Source of the DNA: Bacillota bacterium
Lineage (GTDB): Bacteria; Bacillota; Dethiobacteria; SKNC01
Direction: 5' to 3'
Assembly (NCBI GenBank): GCA_007120745.1
Contig: SKNC01000133.1
Location: 1 to 13,956 of the forward strand
DNA length: 13,956 bases
The notes beneath the pieces are model-generated. The model was not told the DNA's origin. It worked only from the letters and a program-made list of their open reading frames with translations, and made no database searches. Each line of letters begins with the position of its first letter. Positions within the stretch are counted from its first letter, which is position 1. Shown piece after piece: positions 5,783 to 12,138 of the stretch. The position numbers and the translations under genes are program-made.

Positions 5783-7207
5783 TTAATCTCCCTCCCCTTT
5801 TATCACAGCCAGGGGTTTTAACAACGCCACCAGGCGGGTCATATCGATCTCTGATAAGGACAAAACCACTTCGTGAATATTTTTGTAGGCGTCGGGAGCT
5901 TCGTCCATGATGCTCTTTAAATTCCGGGTGTTGATTAAAATATTTTTCATCCGATCTTCCAGTTCATTGCGGCACAAACTTTTCCTTGCGGCTTTCCTGG
6001 ACATTACCCTCCCGGCACCGTGATTGGTAGAATGGAAGGTGTCTTTATTCTTTTCAGTTCCTGTTACTACGTAGGAGGCCGTTCCCATGGTTCCCGGGAT
6101 TAATACCGGGTGGCCGGTCTTCAAATAACGCTGGGGATTGGAGGGGTGATTCGGCGGAAGCGCCCGGGTGGCTCCTTTTCTATGTACCAGCAGTTTTCTC
6201 CCAAAGTGCTCTTCAAACTTTGCTATATTGTGGGCCAGGTCATAGACCAGCTGCAGGCCCAGTTTATCAGGGCTGCACTGAAAGGCTTCTCCAAAAGCAT
6301 TCCTTACCTCATGGGTAATTAGCTGCCGGTTACCAAAGGCAAAATTCACTGCACAGGCCATGGCCGAAAGATAATCCTCACCTTCCTGGGAATGAATGGG
6401 AACACAGGCTAATCCTCTGGAAGGCAGGTCAATTCCATTCTTTTTAATACACTTCAACATGATATTGGTATAATCATTGCAGATCTGGTGTCCTAACCCT
6501 CGGCTTCCGGTATGAATCATAACTGTCAGTTTATCTTTTTGCAGGTTGAAATGCTCCGCTGTTTCTGGATGAAATACTTCCGATACATAGCCGATTTCAA
6601 TAAAATGGTTGCCTCCCCCGATGGTAGCCAGCTGATTGCTGCGGGAAAGTGCCCTGCTGCTGAGCTTTTGAGGATCGGCTCCCCGCAACCATCCATATTC
6701 CTCGATGGCTTCCAGGTCCTCAGGCCTCCCCAACCCTTTTTTAATCAGGGCCGGAGCCCCCTCCACCATAACCTGCTCTACCATGGAACTGCTCCTGGTG
6801 TGCCGGCTTTTTTTACCGATCCCTGTAGGAACCTTTTCTTCAATGGAATTCATGATTTTCCTCAAGAGAGGTTTGTCCACCTGTTTTCTGGAAATATCGG
6901 TCACCAGAAGTCTTACCCCGCAGTTAATGTCCATTCCCACAGCTCCGGCAGAAACCACTCCGGTCCGGGCGTCCACAGCCATAACCCCACCAATGGGGAG
7001 GCCAAAACCCTCGTGAATGTCCGGCATCCCCACCACATGTTTATAAACTCCAGGAAGACAGGCTGCATCCGTCAGCTGCTTAACTGCTTCATCCTCCAGA
7101 ATAACCTGATACAGCTTTTCATTTAGAAAAAGAACTGCGTCAACCTTCATCTTACCTTTCTTAGGAATCAGGTAGGTGTTTTGGCTAATTTTTTTAATTG
7201 GAAACAT
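5783..7207 (-). CDS. rtcB: RtcB RNA ligase (3'-phosphate/5'-OH, GTP and Mn dependent)
   Basis: RtcB joins RNA ends bearing a 3'-phosphate or 2',3'-cyclic phosphate to a 5'-OH, using GTP through a guanylated histidine. All signature motifs are present: DINCGVRL with metal ligand Cys96 (93-100), GGGNHF (197-202), HTGSRGLG (232-239), DLAHN (323-327), HRKGATRA (342-349) and STNHGAGR (393-400) with the guanylated His396. The 474 residues match the long archaeal-type form rather than the roughly 408-residue E. coli form. The ATG at 7207 follows a GAGGA site. It lies 39 nt after surE and 1 nt before deoC. No archease (the usual activator) and no RtcA or RtcR gene is nearby, so its presence in a nucleoside and sugar-phosphate salvage cluster is unexplained. 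The enzymatic identity is very secure. Confidence 0.97.
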   Translation of the reverse strand: MFPIKKISQNTYLIPKKGKMKVDAVLFLNEKLYQVILEDEAVKQLTDAACLPGVYKHVVGMPDIHEGFGLPIGGVMAVDARTGVVSAGAVGMDINCGVRLLVTDISRKQVDKPLLRKIMNSIEEKVPTGIGKKSRHTRSSSMVEQVMVEGAPALIKKGLGRPEDLEAIEEYGWLRGADPQKLSSRALSRSNQLATIGGGNHFIEIGYVSEVFHPETAEHFNLQKDKLTVMIHTGSRGLGHQICNDYTNIMLKCIKKNGIDLPSRGLACVPIHSQEGEDYLSAMACAVNFAFGNRQLITHEVRNAFGEAFQCSPDKLGLQLVYDLAHNIAKFEEHFGRKLLVHRKGATRALPPNHPSNPQRYLKTGHPVLIPGTMGTASYVVTGTEKNKDTFHSTNHGAGRVMSRKAARKSLCRNELEDRMKNILINTRNLKSIMDEAPDAYKNIHEVVLSLSEIDMTRLVALLKPLAVIKGEGD

Positions 7208-7246
7208 TATTGATTCCTCGCTTTAAAAAATTTGAACTCGTCCAAT

Positions 7247-8011
7247 CTACATATCAAAGTCCCATTTTCTCAAGCTGTCCAGAACTTCATAGTTAGTGAA
7301 ATCAAAATGAATGGGTGAAACCGAGATCTTATTGCACCGGATGGCAGAAACGTCAGAATCATTGCAGTTGGTAATTTCTACCACTTCCCCCACCATCCAG
7401 TAATAGGAACGGCCCCTGGGGTCCACCCTCTGCTCAAATTCATTATTGTAACGGGTCATTCCAAGGCGGGTAACAGCTACTCCATTGATTTCATTCTCAG
7501 GCACTCCAGGGACATTTACATTTAACAAAGTGCCCTGGGGCAGACCCTTCTTTAAGACTTTTTCCGAAAGTTTCGCGGCAAACCCTGCGGCTACAGAAAA
7601 GTCGGTATTTTCCACTACAGTTAAAGACACTGCAATAGAAGGAATCCCTGCAATTACCCCCTCAATGGCAGCAGAAACAGTGCCGGAATACAGCACGTCT
7701 GTGCCCAGATTTGCGCCCCGATTCACGCCGGATATGACAATGTCCGGCCTCTCTGGTAAAATCGCTTCTACCGCCAGTTTCACGCAGTCTGAGGGAGTGC
7801 CGTTTACCGCCCAGGCAGGCAGGCTGGGATTGTGAAAAAGCTTCACCCTTTCTGCCCGTAAGGGATGGTGCATGGTAATGGCATGCCCCACAGCACTCCT
7901 CTCCCTGTCCGGAGCCACAATATATACAGCAGCAATCTTCTGCATTGCTTTGATTAATTCTTGAATTCCATCGGCAAAAATACCATCGTCATTAGTCAAC
8001 AGCACCCTCAT
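7247..8011 (-). CDS. surE: 5'/3'-nucleotidase SurE
   Basis: SurE is a metal-dependent nucleoside monophosphate phosphatase with broad specificity (5'- and 3'-nucleotides, some polyphosphate). The 254-residue length is typical. Visible motifs are TNDDG with metal ligands Asp8 and Asp9, APDRERSAVGHA (33-44) with Ser39, NGTPSDC (70-76) and SGVNRGANLG (94-103) with Asn97. The ATG at 8011 follows a GGGAGG site, and the gene starts 20 nt inside the end of mtaD, so translation is coupled. In this context it could supply nucleosides to the deaminase and phosphorylase, or remove phosphate from by-products. Elsewhere SurE is linked to stationary-phase survival. No residues look aberrant. Confidence 0.96.
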   Translation of the reverse strand: MRVLLTNDDGIFADGIQELIKAMQKIAAVYIVAPDRERSAVGHAITMHHPLRAERVKLFHNPSLPAWAVNGTPSDCVKLAVEAILPERPDIVISGVNRGANLGTDVLYSGTVSAAIEGVIAGIPSIAVSLTVVENTDFSVAAGFAAKLSEKVLKKGLPQGTLLNVNVPGVPENEINGVAVTRLGMTRYNNEFEQRVDPRGRSYYWMVGEVVEITNCNDSDVSAIRCNKISVSPIHFDFTNYEVLDSLRKWDFDM

Positions 8012-9329
8012 CTGCGATCCCTCCCGTCAATGCCAACGCCTGTTTTTGCGCGTGGTACATAATTTTTTCCTCATCCATATTTTTTATCTCCCGGTTTTCC
8101 ATCACAATTTCTCCGTTTATAATAACCGTTTCAATGTCTGAACTGTTTGCCGCGTATACAATATGTGCTGCGGGGTCATGGAGAGGGCACAAGTGAGGTT
8201 TATGCAAATTCATAAGAATCAGGTCCCCCTTGTACCCGGGCTTCAACATTCCAATTTCATCCTCCCAAAATATACTTTTAGCTCCCTCCCGGCAGGCCAT
8301 CTCCAGAGCCTTATAGGCAGGCACCACCGTAGGGTCTAAGGACACTCCTTTATGAATTAATGCCGCCAGCCTGATCTCCTCCAGCATATCCAGATTATTA
8401 TTGCTGGCAGCACTGTCGGTGCCCAGAGAAACCGTCACTCCTGCCTCCAGCAACCGGGGAACCGGTGCCACACCGCTGGCCAGCTTCAAATTGCTTCCGG
8501 GATTATGGGCTACCGCCACATTCCTCCTGGACAATATTTCTATGTCATTGGGGCTGAGATGCACGCAGTGGGCAGCCACCACCGGATACTCAAAAAGCCC
8601 TAATGACTCCATATGCTCTATGGGTGTCATTTGATAAAGTTCTAGAGACTGTTCCACTTCAAACCTGGTTTCCGCCAGGTGGATATGCAGGGGAAGCTTA
8701 TAGTGATCTGCTTTTTTCATTATTTTTTCAAGATAATCCGGCTGGCAGGTATAGGGAGCATGGGGACCAAACATAACCCTGATCCGTCCTCCAGCGGATT
8801 GATGCCAGCGGGCAATCAGCTCTTCTGTTTCCTCCAGCCCCAGGGCAGCTTTATTTTCATCCAGTCCAATAAGTCCCCGGGAGAGAACGGCCCGGATTCC
8901 ACTTTCTGTTACAGCTTTGGCCATGTCCTCCATAAAAAAATACATATCATTAAAAGTAGTGGTACCTGATTTAATCATTTCCAGACAGGACAGCAGGGTT
9001 CCCCAGTAAACGTCCTCCCCTTTGAGCCTTTCCTCCGCAGGCCAGATTTTTGTTTCCAGCCAGGTCATCAGGGGCAGGTCGTCAGCATACCCTCTAAACA
9101 AAGTCATGGGTGCATGGGTATGGGCATTAATAAATCCGGGAAGGCATACCTGCCCCCCGGCATCAATTACCCGGGTGCAGCTCTCCCGGGCAGCTGCATC
9201 ATGATTATCTCGAACTTTTCCAATGTACGAAATGCTGTCCCCCTGAATTACTATTTCTCCCTGGTCAATAATTTCGTTTTCTTCATTAAAAGTAAATATA
9301 CGGCAGTTGGTGATTTTAATATTGTTCAT
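7992..9329 (-). CDS. mtaD: 5-methylthioadenosine / S-adenosylhomocysteine deaminase (MtaD-type amidohydrolase)
   Basis: This 445-residue metal-dependent amidohydrolase of the TrzA/ATZ superfamily probably deaminates 5'-methylthioadenosine, S-adenosylhomocysteine and perhaps 5'-deoxyadenosine to the inosine forms. The metal ligands are His70 and His72 (INAHTHAP), His217 in HIHLAE and Asp305 in GTDSAASNN. Glu220, His190 (GPHAPYTC) and His254 (AAHCVHLS) complete the active site. The run PMTLFRGYADDLPLMTWLE after the HTH motif is characteristic of MTA/SAH deaminases rather than guanine or cytosine deaminases. The ATG at 9329 has a strong GGGGGGAG site. It overlaps surE by 20 nt and follows the aldolase by 52 nt. 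The context with a phosphorylase, MtnA and an aldolase strongly supports MTA or 5'-deoxyadenosine as substrate. Exact substrate preference cannot be read from the sequence. Confidence 0.92.
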   Translation of the reverse strand: MNNIKITNCRIFTFNEENEIIDQGEIVIQGDSISYIGKVRDNHDAAARESCTRVIDAGGQVCLPGFINAHTHAPMTLFRGYADDLPLMTWLETKIWPAEERLKGEDVYWGTLLSCLEMIKSGTTTFNDMYFFMEDMAKAVTESGIRAVLSRGLIGLDENKAALGLEETEELIARWHQSAGGRIRVMFGPHAPYTCQPDYLEKIMKKADHYKLPLHIHLAETRFEVEQSLELYQMTPIEHMESLGLFEYPVVAAHCVHLSPNDIEILSRRNVAVAHNPGSNLKLASGVAPVPRLLEAGVTVSLGTDSAASNNNLDMLEEIRLAALIHKGVSLDPTVVPAYKALEMACREGAKSIFWEDEIGMLKPGYKGDLILMNLHKPHLCPLHDPAAHIVYAANSSDIETVIINGEIVMENREIKNMDEEKIMYHAQKQALALTGGIADEGAVD

Positions 9330-9351
9330 AAATCTCCCCCCTGACCTATAG

Positions 9352-9373
9352 TTGAGAAATACTTATCTCTCAA
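9352..9373 (-). repeat. Intercistronic hairpin between aldolase and mtaD genes
   Basis: In the minus-strand transcript a 9-bp stem with one G-U pair closes an AAGU tetraloop, between the aldolase stop codon and the mtaD ribosome site. No U-run follows, so it is more likely a processing or stability element than a terminator. Confidence 0.35.
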
Positions 9374-9381
9374 ATATATTT

Positions 9382-10032
9382 TCACTTGTTTTTCTGGCCA
9401 TATTGTTCCTTGAAGTATTGATGGAGTTCTTGAACGTGATTGTCATCGATGACCACCGGCCCTCCAAGAATATTGGCATACAGGCTTATTAAAGCAGTCT
9501 TCTCTATAACTTTACAGATGAGAAGCACCTCCTCCAGGGATTTCCCCACAGCTACCAGTCCGTGATTGGCAATCAGCACAGCGGAACAATCCTGCAGTGT
9601 CTCAACACAGTTCACAGCCAGTTTTTCTGACCCTGGCATGGCATAATCTGTCACTTTTACACTGCTCCCCACCACCTGGCAAAAATCCTCAACCACCGTG
9701 AAAATTTCTTTCCTGGCAACGGCAAAAGAGGTGGCATAGATGCTATGGGTATGCATAACCGCGCTTACATCCTCCCTGCGTTTATAAATCAAGCGGTGCA
9801 AAGGGTGTTCTGAAGAGGGCTTCCATTTACCATCCAATACATTTCCATCAATGTCCATTACCACCATGTCTGTGAAATTGAGTTTATTATAATCCAGGCC
9901 ACTGGGAGTTATAACCATATTGTCTTTGGTCCGGGCACTAACGTTGCCCCAGGTTTCCACTACCAGACCTGCTTCCAGCATTTTCTTCGCACTTTTGGCA
10001 ACCTTTTCTTTTGTTTTCTCTGTTTCAAGCAT
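9382..10032 (-). CDS. Class II (zinc) aldolase, FucA/AraD family; likely 5-methylthioribulose- or 5-deoxyribulose-1-phosphate aldolase
   Basis: This 216-residue protein has the size and full metal site of FucA-type aldolases. With the chosen start, Glu75 lies in PSSEHPLH, His94 and His96 in MHTHS, and His157 in IANHG, almost the same numbering as E. coli FucA (73, 92, 94, 155). WGNVSAR and PSGLDY are phosphate and substrate loops. Genes of this kind next to mtnA carry out the last step of the DHAP shunt: 5-methylthioribulose-1-phosphate to DHAP plus methylthioacetaldehyde, or 5-deoxyribulose-1-phosphate to DHAP plus acetaldehyde. That assignment rests on context. I place the start at 10032 rather than the ATG at 10056 because a GAGGAGAGAGG site (10037-10047) lies just upstream of 10032, while the longer form has only a weak site. 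An alternative is MtnB-type dehydratase, but no mtnC/mtnD partners are seen. Confidence 0.88.
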   Translation of the reverse strand: MLETEKTKEKVAKSAKKMLEAGLVVETWGNVSARTKDNMVITPSGLDYNKLNFTDMVVMDIDGNVLDGKWKPSSEHPLHRLIYKRREDVSAVMHTHSIYATSFAVARKEIFTVVEDFCQVVGSSVKVTDYAMPGSEKLAVNCVETLQDCSAVLIANHGLVAVGKSLEEVLLICKVIEKTALISLYANILGGPVVIDDNHVQELHQYFKEQYGQKNK

Positions 10033-10070
10033 GAGAACCTCTCTCCTCACTATCATTTTTTGCCTTTAAC

Positions 10071-11114
10071 TCAATTAGTCCCCTGAAGAACGGCAATTAT
10101 TTTTTCTTTATCTGGTTTCGCGATGATTCCTTTTTCCGTAATAATAGCACTAATCAGTTCCACAGGGGTTACATCAAAGGATGGATTAAAGACCGGGCAG
10201 TCTTCCGGCGCGATTCTTTGAGTAAAGACATGGGTAACCTCCCGGGAGTCCCGCTCCTCTATGGGTATTTCCTCACCGGATTTCAGGGTTAAGTCAAAGG
10301 TGGAGGAGGGCGCCGCTACGTAAAAAGGAACATTGTGAAATTCGGCCAGTACCGCCAGGCCATAGGTGCCAATTTTATTGGCCGTATCCCCATTTTCAGC
10401 GATCCTGTCGGCTCCCACTATGATAACGTCAACTTTCCCCTTCTGCATGAGCATGGCCGCCATATTGTCCGTGATCAGGGTGTAAGGAATTTTCTCCTGT
10501 TCTAATTCCCAGGCAGTTAACCGGGCCCCCTGTAGAACCGGCCGGGTTTCATCCACATAAACATGAATTTGTTTTCCCTGCTCCACGGCCCGGCGGACAA
10601 CTCCCAGAGCGGTACCATATCCCGCTGTGGCCAGGGCCCCGGCATTGCAGTGGGTTAAAATCTGCGCACCTTCGGGAATTAAGGGGGAACCGAACTCTCC
10701 AATCTTTTTATTGGTTATAATATCCTCCTGGTAGATGGTGAGGGCCTCTTCCTCCAGTATGTCGATAATGTCCTTTATGTCTTTCTCCCGAATGCCGCGG
10801 TATTTATTCAGCATCCTCTCTACCGCCCAGGATAAGTTGACAGCCGTTGGTCTTGCTTGATGCATATGGGAAGCTTTTTCTTGAAATGCATTCTTAAAAC
10901 CTTCTTTGGGTAACTCCCTCAGCTCCCGGGCCCCCAACACCAATCCAAAGGCAGCTGCAGCCCCAATGGCCGGGGCTCCCCTTACAGAAAGATTGGCAAT
11001 ACATTCCGCCACTTCCCGGCAGGTAAAACACCGTATATAATCAAGGGCCAGAGGGATATTCCTCTGGTCTAAAATTTTTAATTGATCTTCCTCCCAAATA
11101 ATTGGTCTAATCAT
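10071..11114 (-). CDS. mtnA: Methylthioribose-1-phosphate isomerase
   Basis: MtnA converts 5-methylthioribose-1-phosphate (and, in DHAP-shunt organisms, 5-deoxyribose-1-phosphate) to the ribulose-1-phosphate. The 347 residues match the family, related to eIF2B subunits. Motifs include SVRGAPAIGAAAAFG (43-57), THCNAGALATAGYGTALG (154-171) with catalytic Cys156, VDETRPVLQGARLTAWEL (187-204), GADRIAENGDTANKIGT (234-250) with catalytic Asp236, and AAPSSTFD further on. The ATG at 11114 has an AAGGAA site about 9 nt upstream. It follows the phosphorylase gene by 113 nt in the same direction and precedes the aldolase by about 38 nt. The presence of both catalytic residues argues against a non-enzymatic eIF2B-like role. 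Confidence 0.97.
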   Translation of the reverse strand: MIRPIIWEEDQLKILDQRNIPLALDYIRCFTCREVAECIANLSVRGAPAIGAAAAFGLVLGARELRELPKEGFKNAFQEKASHMHQARPTAVNLSWAVERMLNKYRGIREKDIKDIIDILEEEALTIYQEDIITNKKIGEFGSPLIPEGAQILTHCNAGALATAGYGTALGVVRRAVEQGKQIHVYVDETRPVLQGARLTAWELEQEKIPYTLITDNMAAMLMQKGKVDVIIVGADRIAENGDTANKIGTYGLAVLAEFHNVPFYVAAPSSTFDLTLKSGEEIPIEERDSREVTHVFTQRIAPEDCPVFNPSFDVTPVELISAIITEKGIIAKPDKEKIIAVLQGTN

Positions 11115-11227
11115 ATGTTTTATTCCTTACTGTAATCATTTTTTTGTTAATTAACCCATACTGCTTATAAAAATGGATGATTAATATAAAACAAAACCGA
11201 GCCGCTTTCCTGGCACAATGTCACGAA

Positions 11228-12019
11228 TTAATCCACCTGGATTTTACCTGGAATGTCTCCACAACTGCACCGGGGATCTTGTGAGATTTCACTTATGGTA
11301 TTCATTATCAGGTGCCTGATCTTCTCAATGTTTTCTGCCATCATTTCCAGGACCTCATCGTGGGATAAAACCGTATTTGAAATCCCTGCAGCATAATTGG
11401 TAACCAGTGTCACTGTGGCATAACAAAGTCCAGCCTCCCGGGCCAAAACTACCTCCGGCACGTTGGTCATTCCCACCACATCTCCACCCCAGGCTTTAAA
11501 CATCTTAATCTCTGCCGGTGTCTCAAAGCGGGGGCCTTCCGTACAAATATACGTGCCGTAATCCACTGCCTGCAACCCTGCACCAACAGCGTTGCCGCGC
11601 AAAAGATTTCGAATCTCCGGGCAGTAGGGCTCTGTAAAATCCGTGTGAACCACTCCTTCATTGCCCTCTTCAAAGAAAGTTAGCGGCCTCTGCCGGGTGA
11701 AATCTATGAACTGGTCTATTAAGACTGCTGCCCCGGGGGGCATGGCCTCATTCAGCGAACCAACAGCCGCAGTGGAAATAATCCGGTTTGCCCCCTGTTT
11801 TTTTAAAGCCCAAATATTTGCGCGGTAATTTATTTTATGGGGTGGAACCCCGTGCTTCCTGCCGTGCCTGGGCAGGAAGCATACTTCCCGTTCCCGATAT
11901 TTCCCGATATAAAGTAAAGCATTTCCGTAAGGGGTCTTCACATCTACTTCTTTTAAGTCCTCCAGCAGTTTCGGGTCGTATACACCGGTTCCCCCTATAA
12001 CGCCTGTCCTGTTCTGCAT
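11228..12019 (-). CDS. MTAP/PNP-family nucleoside phosphorylase, probably 5'-methylthioinosine (6-oxopurine) phosphorylase
   Basis: This 263-residue trimeric-type nucleoside phosphorylase would usually be annotated as MtnP. Phosphate-binding features are IGGTGVY (8-13), LPRHGRKH (49-56) and STAAVGS (82-88). Base-site residues deviate from adenine-specific MTAP: in EGPRFETPAE (161-170), Glu166 stands where human PNP has Glu201 and human MTAP Ser178, and in VTNYAAG (206-212), Asn208 stands where human PNP has Asn243 and human MTAP Asp220. Both changes point to 6-oxopurines. With an MTA deaminase in the same cluster, methylthioinosine or 5'-deoxyinosine is the likeliest substrate, giving hypoxanthine and the 1-phosphate sugar for MtnA. 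A CSC motif at 251-253 resembles the C-terminal CXC of archaeal relatives. The ATG at 12019 has a GGGAGGA site. It is first in the operon. Confidence 0.9.
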   Translation of the reverse strand: MQNRTGVIGGTGVYDPKLLEDLKEVDVKTPYGNALLYIGKYREREVCFLPRHGRKHGVPPHKINYRANIWALKKQGANRIISTAAVGSLNEAMPPGAAVLIDQFIDFTRQRPLTFFEEGNEGVVHTDFTEPYCPEIRNLLRGNAVGAGLQAVDYGTYICTEGPRFETPAEIKMFKAWGGDVVGMTNVPEVVLAREAGLCYATVTLVTNYAAGISNTVLSHDEVLEMMAENIEKIRHLIMNTISEISQDPRCSCGDIPGKIQVD

Positions 12020-12047
12020 GGTCTTCCTCCCTTGGCAATAATATCTC

Positions 12048-12065
12048 TATCTACGTTCATAGATA
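12048..12065. promoter_or_regulatory. Operator-like dyad at the predicted start site of the phosphorylase operon
   Basis: TATCTA (12048-12053) and TAGATA (12060-12065) form a perfect dyad with a 6-bp spacer that directly abuts the -10 box and covers the predicted start site, a position typical of repressor operators. No regulator gene is adjacent. Confidence 0.35.
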
Positions 12066-12095
12066 ATTATATCTAAAAAAAACCATTTAGGGCAG
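12066..12095 (-). promoter_or_regulatory. Predicted promoter of the phosphorylase-led operon
   Basis: A perfect TATAAT lies on the minus strand at 12071-12066 with a weak -35, CTGCCC (12095-12090, 3 of 6), at 18 bp. The start site would be near 12059, giving a leader of about 40 nt. The -35 lies in the downstream arm of the TPR-gene terminator. Confidence 0.5.
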
Positions 12096-12138
12096 TAAAA
12101 TTAACATTTTTTTAAGAAAAGTCTACTTCTACTGCCCT
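12075..12138 (-). terminator. Rho-independent terminator of the TPR gene (possibly bidirectional)
   Basis: A 9-bp perfect stem (TACTGCCCT at 12130-12138 and AGGGCAGTA at 12089-12097 on the plus strand) has a 32-nt loop. On the minus strand it is followed after 6 nt by eight U residues (12082-12075). The first arm includes the TPR gene's own stop codon. On the plus strand the stem is followed by TTTTATTTT. The large loop lowers confidence. Confidence 0.5.

Noticed and set aside
6512..7126. 204-codon plus-strand open frame
   Set aside because: It lies entirely antisense to rtcB, whose motifs are complete; no ribosome site or family resemblance.
9382..10032. MtnB (methylthioribulose-1-phosphate dehydratase) for the class II aldolase-fold gene
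   Set aside because: Same fold family, but the FucA-like metal-site numbering and the absence of mtnC, mtnD or mtnW nearby favour the aldolase; not fully excluded.
10033..10056. Longer aldolase form starting at 10056
   Set aside because: A strong ribosome site sits just upstream of the ATG at 10032, and family alignment does not need the extra eight residues.
12020..12128. Possible SAM (S-box) riboswitch upstream of the phosphorylase gene
   Set aside because: The inferred leader is only about 40 nt and shows no S-box core; a dyad operator is the better explanation.
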